From NCBI GenBank assembly GCA_041200185.1, contig CP165730.1, positions 682,001 to 746,000 of the forward strand: a stretch of DNA of 64,000 nt, read 5' to 3'. This stretch comes from G041200185 sp041200185 (GTDB lineage: Bacteria > Pseudomonadota > Alphaproteobacteria > BNTO01). The translations under genes were made by a program, and so were the position numbers. Each line of letters opens with the position of its first letter. Position 1 is the stretch's first letter. Positions 55,865 to 64,000 of this stretch are shown piece by piece. A model generated the notes under the pieces. The model saw only the letters and a list, made by a program, of their open reading frames with translations. It was not told the DNA's origin and ran no database searches.

Positions 55865-57461
55865 GACTTAACCTTAACCTACACCTTTTTTCGCACCCCA
55901 CGAGCCAACACACCTCTGTGCCGACGAGGAATGAAGAAATAAAACCTAATTACACTATCGAGATTGTAACGAATTAAGTTGTAAAACTCAACCTGCACTC
56001 CCCACTATGCAAGGAAGGATGGGGAGAAATCAGACTTTAGCCTCCTGAGCAAGCTAACTCTAAGAGATATGTATTTCGAATGTGTACTTCAAAGCAGAGA
56101 CTTCACGAATCATTCGGAGGAAATTAAGGGTATCCCCAGCAGGGCGTGAAACGGTGAAAGTTCGCTGAGGAACAAAATGTAATAAATTTTCAATTCTTTT
56201 TCGTTAACTAAAAAGAATAAATTTACTAATTTTAACGTGTTTTTTAAGATAAAGGGAGTTTTTATAGTTGGGTGACTATGACTACGAATGCTGTCAGGTT
56301 GCGGTTGACAACCGAAACCTGATGGGGTGGGGGAGGGTTTCGACTTTCGCAGTGAGGTTGATATATTGAGGATACTTCATCAATCAAAAATGATTTCTTG
56401 TTGAGTACAAGTATGGTTGTATTAATAACTATTAATTATAGGATCGTTAATAACTAGACGTATTCGATCATAAGACATCCTTCCCCGCTTTTTCAAATTT
56501 TGAAAAACAAGTATTTTGAAAAAATCAAACACAAGATATCAAGCATAATAATGTATTCACGCGATCATCAAATATAAAATATTTAAAACTGGAAATACTT
56601 TTTGTTGAAACGATATGGGCTATTTTAAAGGTTGATGAAGGGGAGAGTTTGAGGTTATTCTGAAAATACGAGGAGAAAAACAGTCCGTAGGCTCTCTCTT
56701 GTGGGCGGTACTGAGTTCGTGAGGTTCTCGCTCGTTGGCTTGGAACAGTAAAGACTGCCGGCGGAAAGGGAGGAGTTTCGCTTCTTGCTGCGAAAGCTGC
56801 TTTTGAATCAGGACAATCTCCGATTTTTCCGAATTCTTATGCGATTTCACAGGCGTGAGGCGAGAACTCGATATTTCCCCATCCGCTTTTGTCCCATTCC
56901 CTGCCAAAAATCAATGTCGTCAAGAATGAAGGCTCATGAGCGAAACCCATTTCGAAAACTAATAACCAAGGTTCATTCTCATCAGCAGGGCAAAATCAAC
57001 GACAAACATCATGAAGAAGCTTTTGTCTCAGGTTGTTTATTATCACAATTATTCCAAGTTTAAATATAAAACAACACGATATTTATAAAAAAATAAAAAT
57101 CAAAACAAGATTTAATCTCTATATAAGCTATTTCAACAAATACCTAAAATATAATAATAGAAATTAAAAAGATATTTGGAAACTTATATCTAAATATTAT
57201 AAATAACAAAACATAAAAAATGCCTATAAAAGAATAACTTAAATACACAAAAAGAATCATTAATTTTGTAACTTATTTTAAGCTATAAATCCAAAGGAAT
57301 ATATTCATAAATAACTGATAAATTGAATCAATCATAAATATCAAGTATGCGCACAAACTTTAACTAATTATTTTCAACTTTTACTATCAAATACAAAAAA
57401 ATAAATAACAAAAATAAATGTAGCGATATTGTCAATTATTAACTTAGTTTTACTTTTATTT
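55865..57461. other. 1.6-kb gene-poor region
   Basis: Very AT-rich from about 57060. A minus-strand frame (56620-56907, TTG start, about 95 residues with SHKNSEKSEIVLIQKQLSQQ) has coding-like codon choice but no recognised family. At 56294-56322 a long hairpin (next entry) has no T run. Nothing else was seen. Confidence 0.4.
56294..56322. repeat. Long perfect-like hairpin
   Basis: TCAGGTTGCGGTTG and CAACCGAAACCTGA form a 12-bp stem with one mismatch and a 5-base loop. It is followed by G-rich sequence, not T, so it is not a terminator. Confidence 0.5.
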
Positions 57462-57473
57462 AAGGAGGTTATT

Positions 57474-58052
57474 ATGCAATTTTTAAATTGTTCTCTTTCT
57501 GTCAAAAACGTCAAACCTGACGAAACAGGCTCATTTGAAGGGTACGCAAGTGTCTTTAACGCCATCGATCAACAAAATGAGAGGGTCGCTAACGGTGCTT
57601 TTCGGACCACGTTGATGAATTGGAATTACGAAGGGCGCCTACCTAAAATGTTGTGGCAACACGATCCCCAAACGCCGATTGGATACTGGGAAACGATGGT
57701 CGAAGACGACTATGGTCTCTTTGTTCGGGGTAAAATTTTGCTGGATATTCAACAAGGTCGAGAGGCCTATACGTTACTCAAATCAGGTGTGGTTGATGGG
57801 TTATCCATTGGCTTTTTGGCTAAGAAAACGCACATGGAGGGATCCGTCCGCGTACTTGACGAGGTTGATCTTTACGAAGTTTCTCTCGTGACTTTTATGG
57901 CGAATCCTCACGCGAAAGTGACAGCTTGCAAGAACTGGACCGAGCCGTATGAGCCCGATTTTCACTTGCTAAAACGTCTGCAAAATTTGAAGAGGGCCAT
58001 GGACCGAACCGACGCGAAATTTCACGCATTGCTGAGGGAGAGGCTCGTATGA
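57474..58052 (+). CDS. HK97-family prohead protease (GTA-like)
   Basis: A 192-residue maturation protease (peptidase family S78/U35) that processes capsid scaffold in HK97-type phages and alphaproteobacterial gene transfer agents. Conserved features: FEGYASVFNAIDQQNERVAN, the catalytic His in MLWQHDPQTPIG and the catalytic Ser in VVDGLSIGF, followed by LYEVSLVTFMANPHAKV. The ATG at 57474 has AAGGAGG six bases upstream; a longer frame to 57429 is unlikely. No capsid, portal or terminase gene is adjacent, so it is an orphan. Its intact start and motifs suggest that it is either still used or only recently isolated. Confidence 0.9.
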   Translation: MQFLNCSLSVKNVKPDETGSFEGYASVFNAIDQQNERVANGAFRTTLMNWNYEGRLPKMLWQHDPQTPIGYWETMVEDDYGLFVRGKILLDIQQGREAYTLLKSGVVDGLSIGFLAKKTHMEGSVRVLDEVDLYEVSLVTFMANPHAKVTACKNWTEPYEPDFHLLKRLQNLKRAMDRTDAKFHALLRERLV

Positions 58053-58126
58053 TGACCGCTCAGCATCCACCGAATGGGTCATCGCCTTTGCTTCGCTGGA
58101 TACAAGACAAAAAGAAGGTCTACTAA
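58049..58126 (+). CDS. Possible small protein overlapping the protease stop
   Basis: ATGATGA joins the protease stop to a 25-codon frame (MMTAQHPPNGSSPLLRWIQD..., stop at 58124). Translational coupling is possible, and phage/GTA operons often contain such small genes. It could equally be the stub of a lost downstream gene. Confidence 0.3.
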   Translation: MMTAQHPPNGSSPLLRWIQDKKKVY

Positions 58127-58697
58127 TGGTTTTCCGAATCACGACCACTTCTTTTTTTTGACGGCATCATTATGAACAACCACAGGTTGGTCTATCGATA
58201 ATTTATAGTTTTTTGACAGAGCAAATTTTTGACAGAGCAAAGCGTTTTCCTTGATTGGAGTACAAAAAACAGTTTCTATTAACGCCATCAGGAAGATGAC
58301 TTCCTTTCATGTGGAGTAAATGTACTCATTTTGAGTCGGAAAGGCTCAATGACGATATCACGATGAGCCTGTGAGAATACTCTGTGTACTGCCTATAAAA
58401 TATTGCTACTCATTTCAAGGGAGCTCTGCGTGGAATTCCTGGGCATCATTTCTCAATCCGGAGTTGTTGCAGATATGAGAAAATACTTTTCAAAAAAGGA
58501 AATAGAACATGTTTAGTCGTAGTTTATATTTTTTAGGAGATATGATGACTTTGTGAGTGGAAAGGCCAACATTTCTTACAAAAGTTGCTATAAGCAGTTT
58601 CTTAATTTATTTCAAAACTTTAAGCGAAAAGCGACCTTGTCGGTTGAGGCATTCAAACCTTTTCAAAAGGCCTATTTTGTTGTAGAACTACCCTTGT
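58127..58697. other. Intergenic region before the tRNA cluster
   Basis: No gene recognised. It contains a perfect 16-bp tandem duplication (next entry), and presumably the tRNA promoter near its right end. Confidence 0.45.
58210..58241 (+). repeat. Tandem 16-bp duplication
   Basis: TTTTTGACAGAGCAAA occurs twice in a row without mismatch. Confidence 0.85.
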
Positions 58698-58771
58698 GCG
58701 GGTGTAGCTCAATGGCAGAGCAGGAGCTTCCCAAGCTCAAGACGGGAGTTCGATTCTCCTCACCCGCTCCA
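58698..58771 (+). tRNA. tRNA-Gly (anticodon CCC)
   Basis: GCGGGTG pairs with CACCCGC, the D stem is GCTC/GAGC, and the anticodon loop TTCCCAA gives CCC for GGG codons. The T loop is TTCGATT, discriminator T, and CCA is encoded. The first anticodon-stem pair is a G-A mismatch. Confidence 0.92.
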
Positions 58772-58816
58772 GCTCTTGTCATCCTTTTGGCTTTTCGCTA
58801 GACTTAATCGTGGTGT

Positions 58817-58892
58817 GGCGGGTGTAGCTCAGATGGTTAGAGCGCCAGATTGTGGCTCTGGAGGTCGTCGGTTCGAAGCCGATCACTCGCCC
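58817..58892 (+). tRNA. tRNA-His (anticodon GTG)
   Basis: The 8-bp acceptor GGCGGGTG/CACTCGCC includes the extra G(-1) typical of tRNA-His, pairing with C. The anticodon loop TTGTGGC gives GTG. The T loop is TTCGAAG. CCA is not encoded. Confidence 0.95.
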
Positions 58893-58897
58893 CGGGC

Positions 58898-58970
58898 GCC
58901 GGCTTAGCTCAGTTGGTAGAGCAACTGATTTGTAATCAGTAGGTCGAGGGTTCAAGTCCTTCAGCCGGCA
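58898..58970 (+). tRNA. tRNA-Thr (anticodon TGT)
   Basis: GCCGGCT pairs with AGCCGGC, and the anticodon loop TTTGTAA gives TGT for ACA codons. The T arm is GAGGG-TTCAAGT-CCTTC, discriminator A. It lies five bases after tRNA-His. Its last 57 bases are repeated at 61805-61861. Confidence 0.95.
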
Positions 58971-59381
58971 TACTTGAGTTCATTCTCTTAGCCCCCCATA
59001 CCTTAATGTTTTTAACCTCCTAAGGTTACTATAAAACAAGCGTAAAATTCTATCATTATTGACATGGAGTGGAGTCGCCGGAAACTCGCAATCGGGATAT
59101 GCGCAATCCTCGTCGCAAGAGGCATCTGGAAGCTGTTCGTACGGTCAAAGGCCACGTTCTTCCGAGGACTCGGCTTTCGCTGTCTGTGGTATCTGCTAAC
59201 GTCGTCTGGAAACCCTGCGAGTCGTCATATTCCTTCCTCCCCTAGGGGAACAGGAGGTGATGCGACTCGTCAAACGGAGGCTCTCAAAGCGGTGGCATTT
59301 CCCGCTGAGCCTCTCGAGTAAAACTGATCAGTTGACCTCAAAAACAGAGACAAGGGACGCCTTGCGCGTCCCTGACCGCGC
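58971..59381. other. Left part of the island, no confident gene
   Basis: Plus-strand frames (for example 59064-59321) have no recognisable content, and several coding-like pieces in different frames (MRNPRRKRHLEAVRTVKG, GEQEVMRLVKRRLSKRWHF) suggest a decayed gene. Confidence 0.4.
59353..59373 (-). terminator. Hairpin behind the island gene
   Basis: AGGGACG and CGTCCCT form a 7-bp stem with a 7-base loop just past the stop of the minus-strand gene at 59382. The T tract is weak (TTGTCTCTGTTTTTG). Confidence 0.45.
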
Positions 59382-61644
59382 CTAACTGTTGGGCTGAGCT
59401 GACTCGCCGTTTGATGAGTTTTGCGGTATTTCAGGCATAAATTCATAATAAAAAGGGAAGGCCGTGAAGAGATGAGGATAGATGTGTGTCGTGGGATCGG
59501 AGGCCAAGAAGTTTTTCCTCTGCTGACTCCAATAGTCAATCGCTTTTTTACAAGAGTCCTCACCCAAAATGGCTGTAGCCTCATCATTCCTGATATTACC
59601 AACATGATCGGAATTTAATTTATCAGAGTCTTTACTACCATCTAAATATTCTTCAATTTCCCCAATATGCCAAGAAAACCGAACAAAATCTGTAGCATCT
59701 TGATAAAGTTGCTTGTCACCCAGTAAGCGCGTCATGTCGGTATCAGTGGAGTCAATGACTCCCTTGATCAAACGCAGTAGTGTTTCTCGAACAAGTTCTG
59801 GAGAGCAAACGGTCAGAATGTTGTTGAGGAGGCAGGCTGCTCCATGCGTTGGAGGAATCTGTTTCCGCAAAAGGACTTCATTGAAGAAGTTTATCAAAGT
59901 TTGAATGGGTTGTGAAAGCCCATCGGTCGAAGGACTTTCTGACAACTGGCCCTGCGCCTGATCGCTTTGAACCATAAAAAAATGAAGGGCTGGCGCTAAC
60001 TGGTCGGCCGTTACAGTTTGAAGTCGACTCCAGAAAGGGATGTCCAAATCGGAGGGTAGATGACGTAACCTGTTAGCATAAACGTTTTTAAGATATTTCA
60101 AGTCTCGACTGGCGATGTCCTTCACGAAGTCGCTCATCCAAATGCCGTGGCCGTCATCTAGCGGTGTATAGAGGACGTACTTCGACAATGTCAAATCGTC
60201 GACAGGGCGAGAATCCGAAGAGTCCAAGAAATGAAGATTTCGTTGAATCCACCGACTCATTGAGACAGCCAACCTCTGTTCGTCCTTTGAAAGCGGTTCG
60301 AAATCCGACCACACACTGTCGTAGCTCAAGCAGTCATCATCAGTGACATCTGACTTGAAAAAATCGCTGAATTTCTGACGTGGGCCACCCAAAATTGCCT
60401 TGAGGAAGCCTGTCCAAGCGTTATATTCTAGGACGCCTTGGAGCACGGCGTCGAAGTCTTTTGAAAGAATGTCTTGAACGTACGCGAGTCGGTTATCCAC
60501 CAAGGACTTCGCGGGATCATAACAAGAAGTTGTCTCTGGACCTGGTCTCATGTCGGATTCCCGAAGTCGAATGATGACTCGCAAGACCTCCAGAGCTACT
60601 TGCTGTTCTGCTGGAATGTCTGTAATGTCACAGGAACACAGTGTTAAATCTTCCTTGCTTACTTGTTCTTGACGTTTTTCGCTAGTCATCTCAACTAATG
60701 GTTTGTAAACAGAAACAGAAAAAACTTTGCCGTTGGGATTGACGTTAGCACTCCCCCTATTGAGACACGAATCGAGGTAGCGTTGGTATTCGGCAAGGCC
60801 TTTCCCTGTTTGCTTTTGGAACTCATCGTAGGTCATTCCGGCACCGAAAACGCGCTGTGGATAGTTCTCTTTGTCGGATAGGTTGGCCACAGGAATTTTT
60901 ATGACTTGCGGTAGCTCTTTCTGGCCTTTAACACACAATAACGTCCGCATCAAGAAAGGGATGGCCGCTTCGACTTGACTTTTGTGCGTCATGACGAAGT
61001 CCAGCAAAGGGTGAAAGAGAGCAGGATCGCATCCTAAGTTATCGGCTAAAAACTGGTACAGTTTAAATAAGACGCCATTAGCTGCATCACATTTATTCGT
61101 GGTGCAAAATTTGCTGTACTCTTCTGAGGCGCCCCCAATCTTGTCAAGAAACGCTTGAAAAAAAATCAAACCGCGATTGAAAGGGTATATTCAGAACGTT
61201 CATAAGATTCGGCGAACCGTTAGGCTTGTACTGACTAGTCAAGCTAAAAACTTTGTTAATTTTATGACAGTATGTTTTCAAGTATTCATTGACTTCCCAG
61301 AAGAACTCGCAGAAACTGTCGTATCTCTTTGGATCGCTTATGACTCGATTCAGTAAAACTAAAAAATCCCCACCACAAAAGTCTCTTGTATGCTCGAGTA
61401 GCTCTACGGATAAGCATTTGCCGCATCTTTGTGTTCTAGAACCCATCGTGGTCCAGATGTTCTCCGATAAGAATTTGTCAGCCAACCCTTTGTTATCCAA
61501 CCCAAGGAATAGGGGCGTGAGTGACGTTAGAATTTTTCTGTTTTCGCTGAATTTGTCCTCGGATAGAGGTTTGAAATCAGCACATTCAGCTCTCATCCAA
61601 GGTAAGGAAAGAGCAAAGAACAACAGTGTTTTACCTATAGCCAT
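59382..61644 (-). pseudogene. Exported protein of about 753 residues, frameshifted in a T8 run
   Basis: The first part (61644 to about 61144) has a signal peptide (LLFFALSLPWMRAECAD) and Cys-containing helical sequence ending FQSRFDFF. The second part (frame from 61169) continues with QAFLDKIGGASEEYSKFC and runs to 59382. The two meet at a run of eight T on the coding strand (A8 at 61158-61165). Removing one T joins them in frame, for about 753 residues in total. No family is recognised. The sequence is helical with several Cys (FCTTNKCDAANG, LTLCSCDIT) and ends in a Pro/Ser/Asn tail. The homopolymer could be a sequencing error, a phase-variable switch or decay. This is the only substantial gene of the tRNA-Thr-bounded island. 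Confidence 0.65.
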
Positions 61645-61804
61645 TTTGTCACTCCATTAACACACATACCATCACTGTAGTACATCTAAAGATTCAAGTC
61701 AATTCACATCGCTGGGGAGAAAAATCGGCGTTGTCGCGGTGGCCTCACCAGGGTCGACACGCGTCTTGTAAGCTCCAAGCAGGTTTGCTACAACCCACCT
61801 GGTG

Positions 61805-61861
61805 TGGTAGAGCAACTGATTTGTAATCAGTAGGTCGAGGGTTCAAGTCCTTCAGCCGGCA
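61805..61861 (+). repeat. tRNA-Thr 3' fragment (att-like repeat)
   Basis: Exact copy of the last 57 bases of tRNA-Thr, starting in the D loop. The 5' acceptor strand is missing, so it is not a functional tRNA. Confidence 0.9.
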
Positions 61862-61884
61862 CTGTTTTTCAAAGTAAGGAGGAA

Positions 61885-62001
61885 ATGAGAGCTCTTGGGA
61901 ACGTGCAGTCAATTCTAGACGTGATGAGTATTTTGGGACTGGGGTCTCGTAGTGGCTCGGTGCATGAAGGTGCGGTCATCGGCTTTGATGGACGAGGCTA
62001 G
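61885..62001 (+). CDS. Possible 38-residue protein
   Basis: AAGGAGG lies close to an ATG at 61885 that opens a 38-codon frame (MRALGNVQSILDVMSILGLG...). Its end overlaps the 3' end of the regulator gene on the other strand. The close Shine-Dalgarno spacing and lack of homology make it doubtful. Confidence 0.25.
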   Translation: MRALGNVQSILDVMSILGLGSRSGSVHEGAVIGFDGRG

Positions 62002-62689
62002 GTAGTAAAACAACTTTCCCCCAATACTGCAAACACGTAGCAAGATTGCGCTTAGCCTCTTCGTTGTCGATAGCCTTGCACACAAAACTGGAAGCTCCAT
62101 TTTTGTAGACTTGCCATAGATCCTTACGCTGAACGCTATTAGCAAAAACAAGAATGGGAATATTTTGGAAAACCTTGTCGCGTCGAAGTTCAGAGATGAG
62201 GGCGTGGTTATCTTTCTTGGAAATGAGAAGGTCGAGAAAGATAAGATCTGGCTTTGAAAAGCTAGGATCGAGGGAGTATTTTTTCAAAACATCCGTCATT
62301 TGCGAATAGCTGTGAACGCAAAAAATCGTAATTTCATTGTCGATTTCATTCAGTATCGTTCGAGTTGTAAATTCGTCGACAGGATCGCTTTCTGCAAGGA
62401 GAATGCACAGATGACGGTTGTTATGCCTTGAAATAAAGGCATTGTCTTCGAGCTCGTCTGATTCATTACAAGAAAAATTAGCAGAGTCTTCAAAAAAATA
62501 TTGAATAGGAACGCGAAGTAACCTCGAACACTCGTAGAGCTTCTCGACGGGGATTTTGCTTTGCCCTCGCTCGTACTTTTGGACTTGCTGATACGTAACA
62601 CGTAGTGCAGAACTGAGCTGCTCGAGCGTAAGATGAGCTTTCTTTCGCCGTTCCTTAAGTCGACTCCCGATATGCTCATTAATATTCAT
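61976..62689 (-). CDS. XRE-type regulator fused to a receiver domain
   Basis: 237 residues in two domains. Residues 5-65 are an XRE/Cro helix-turn-helix (LKERRKKAHLTLEQLSSALR, VTYQQVQKYERGQSKIP). Residues 92-215 form a CheY-like receiver: the acidic pocket is Glu100/Asp102 (LLAESDPVDE), the phospho-acceptor Asp153 (LIFLDLL), the switch Ser185 (VFANS) and Lys205 (FVCKAID). All receiver residues are present, so phosphorylation is plausible. XRE domains are usually stand-alone; a C-terminal receiver is an uncommon arrangement. No histidine kinase is nearby. It is likely a DNA-binding response regulator; targets are unknown. Confidence 0.82.
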   Translation of the reverse strand: MNINEHIGSRLKERRKKAHLTLEQLSSALRVTYQQVQKYERGQSKIPVEKLYECSRLLRVPIQYFFEDSANFSCNESDELEDNAFISRHNNRHLCILLAESDPVDEFTTRTILNEIDNEITIFCVHSYSQMTDVLKKYSLDPSFSKPDLIFLDLLISKKDNHALISELRRDKVFQNIPILVFANSVQRKDLWQVYKNGASSFVCKAIDNEEAKRNLATCLQYWGKVVLLPSLVHQSR

Positions 62690-62981
62690 AGCAACTCACA
62701 CTAAATTGCGAATCATAAGGCAGTCGATTTCGGTTCATAAGAAAGTTAAGGAAAGTATCTTTTTAGTAGAACCTCATTCTGAAAGTCTACACTACTAGTT
62801 GATTTTTTCAACTAGAACGAAGCTAACAGCTATAAATATCAACCAGTAGTATATGTTTTTGACAGATGGAGTGGCGACTGCAAAAAAACTGAAAGATGTT
62901 CGAGTGGAAGTTATGAGCTTGTACGTCCAGGCTTCTTGTGCTCTCGTTAGAGAGAGGAGAGAATGCTGTGCAGATTAGAAC

Positions 62982-63638
62982 ATGATAAAGCGTTTCAAAG
63001 AAGTAGAGGGACAAGGCATTCGAGAGATTGCTGGTCAAAATAGATTAGCCTTTACCCATTCAGGTACGACTGATTTTTATGACCTGATCGACTGGGCAGA
63101 GGTTGGTGGATATCAAGGTTCTATTATCATATTTTTTGACTTTGATTCTGGTAATGTACATAGGCCGTTTGTGAAAAAAAGAAATGTAATTTACGGTGAC
63201 CCGGTTTATATAGATGGATTTTATTATTTCTTACAATGCAATTACGATGAGAAGACAATAACCTTGTATCGCTACCTCCCTGAAAAGGTTTTAGAAATCG
63301 TAACGCAACTGAGTACAGAAGAGGTTAATCTCTATAACTTGCGGATTATAGGAAATTCGGTGAATATTATCAGTCATGACCATGGAAAATTTGAGTGCTA
63401 CTATCCGGAGAAAGTCTCTTTTTCCTTGGGTAGTCGTGAAACGGTCGTTCTCATGGATAACGGTGTTATATATTGCGAAAAGTGGGTAGAAGAAGGATGG
63501 GATCAAGCAAAGAAATGTGCGACAGACGAATACAAGTACTACACCAATATAGTTACGAAAGATTACACAGGGCAAACTTTGTCTGAAGAGCTGGGTTCCC
63601 TATATCAGACAAAAGACGGTACATGGTGGATTGCGTAA
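62982..63638 (+). CDS. Unidentified soluble protein, possibly foreign
   Basis: 218 residues without signal peptide or membrane segment. The sequence is rich in Tyr, Asp and Ile and in beta-strand-like stretches (GGYQGSIIIFFDFDSG, GDPVYIDGFYYFLQCNYDE, KTITLYRYLPE). It ends LGSLYQTKDGTWWIA. Its style, with a strikingly even alternation of strand and turn and an AT-rich codon choice, resembles proteins of Firmicutes more than its neighbours. I cannot name a family. The gene stands alone near the tRNA-Thr island. The start ATG lacks an obvious Shine-Dalgarno. Confidence 0.6.
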   Translation: MIKRFKEVEGQGIREIAGQNRLAFTHSGTTDFYDLIDWAEVGGYQGSIIIFFDFDSGNVHRPFVKKRNVIYGDPVYIDGFYYFLQCNYDEKTITLYRYLPEKVLEIVTQLSTEEVNLYNLRIIGNSVNIISHDHGKFECYYPEKVSFSLGSRETVVLMDNGVIYCEKWVEEGWDQAKKCATDEYKYYTNIVTKDYTGQTLSEELGSLYQTKDGTWWIA

Positions 63639-63689
63639 GGTAGAGGCGAGAGATTGACAACAACCTCTTGATCATTGGTCCCACCTAAC

Positions 63690-63835
63690 GAATGCTGGGG
63701 AGTGAACAGCAGGGAGTAGCCATAATCCAACCCAGGGCGGCACCACTGGCAGGCATCACAGAGGGGCCGCAGTGCAAATTGGGTATAGACCCACTAACCG
63801 CTCCTGCAAACACGAGGGAAGCCTCTCTATGAGGA
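63690..63835. other. GC-rich structured non-coding stretch
   Basis: Several local pairings are visible: GCTG/CAGC, GCGGCACC with GGGGCCGC, and TGGGT-CTAT-ACCCA on the minus strand. No reading frame is convincing. It may be a small RNA or the 3' region of the gene to the right. Confidence 0.25.
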
Positions 63836-63840
63836 ATGAG

Positions 63841-63999
63841 TTACTCTCCTCGGTTAGTCTGCGGAACCATTGACATGAGGGCAAAAAAGACTCCGTTTTG
63901 GCCAACAGGACGTACAGCGACGGCGACATCAGGACGCGTTAGCAAAATTTCCAGCTCATCGGTGCTGATGTGTTGTGCAATGTCGAGGAGATAGCGTAC
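63841..63999 (-). CDS. C-terminal fragment of an unidentified protein
   Basis: The minus-strand frame is open to the right edge and ends at TAA (63841-63843). The 52 visible residues (RYLLDIAQHISTDELEIL, TRPDVAVAVRPVGQNGVFF) look coding. The family cannot be named from this part. Confidence 0.5.
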   Translation of the reverse strand, partial: VRYLLDIAQHISTDELEILLTRPDVAVAVRPVGQNGVFFALMSMVPQTNRGE

Positions 64000-64000
64000 A

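Larger units (their letters stand above)
58914..61861. mobile_element. Putative island bounded by a tRNA-Thr direct repeat
   Basis: The 3' 57 bases of tRNA-Thr (58914-58970) recur exactly at 61805-61861 in the same orientation, without the 5' part of the tRNA. This is the footprint left by site-specific integration into a tRNA 3' end (attL/attR). The 2.8 kb between them carry one exported-protein gene (frameshifted) and no integrase. Confidence 0.6.

Noticed and set aside
58553..58801. 82-codon plus-strand frame over tRNA-Gly
   Set aside because: It overlaps the whole tRNA gene and has no recognisable content upstream of it.
59064..59321. 85-codon plus-strand frame in the island
   Set aside because: No start signal or family; pieces in three frames look equally coding, suggesting decay.

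Overview
The window looks like the chromosome of an intracellular, host-associated alphaproteobacterium, most likely a Holosporales-type protist symbiont. This is inference from gene content. There is a COG3807-type SH3 protein, an organophosphate:phosphate antiporter of the kind that imports host metabolites, a lone GTA/HK97-type prohead protease, many secreted lineage-specific proteins, AT-rich gene-poor gaps, and many genes broken by single indels.

Layout. 0-4.9 kb holds the end of an unknown gene with its terminator, a frameshifted DUF2628-like membrane protein, an outer-membrane barrel, and a decayed IS1595/ISXO2-type transposase in a gene desert. 4.9-10.7 kb (minus strand) has trpS, an SH3 protein, mltG and two PilM/N- and PilO-like genes. 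10.9-18.6 kb (plus strand) has tRNA-Arg, ppiD, a PAAR-like DUF4280 gene, tsaD, a 947-residue exported helical protein and a Sel1-like protein. 18.6-28.2 kb has gdhA behind a hairpin leader, a coiled-coil protein, tsaB-rimI, several small frameshifted secreted proteins, and two convergent amino-acid transporters, one preceded by a tandem glycine riboswitch. 28.2-33.1 kb is decayed: a truncated rarA abuts a 385-bp repeat that recurs inverted at 53.4 kb, followed by a BON lipoprotein and a Met/Gly-rich exported protein.

33.6-46.9 kb is the most unusual region. Four exported paralogues share a helical N-terminal domain followed by many copies of a small C-x-C-G-x2-H-x5-C module, about 30 strict copies in all. 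Members 3 and 4 share 879 nearly identical bases covering leader and N-terminal domain, plus an identical terminator, while the repeat arrays between have diverged. Member 3 carries two frameshifts. An FtsK fragment, a 955-residue porin with N-terminal peptide repeats, and mraY lie among them.

47-64 kb has the antiporter gene overlapping ruvA, three exported proteins (two with a methyltransferase-like core), rpsA, a 1.6-kb desert, the prohead protease, a tRNA Gly-His-Thr cluster, a 2.9-kb island bounded by a 57-bp tRNA-Thr direct repeat, an XRE-receiver fusion regulator, a gene that looks foreign, and a partial gene at the right edge.

Housekeeping functions (translation, t6A tRNA modification, peptidoglycan synthesis, glutamate metabolism, recombination) are thinly spread among secreted or surface proteins that probably face the host. 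No CRISPR array, rRNA operon, integrase or intact transposase was seen.
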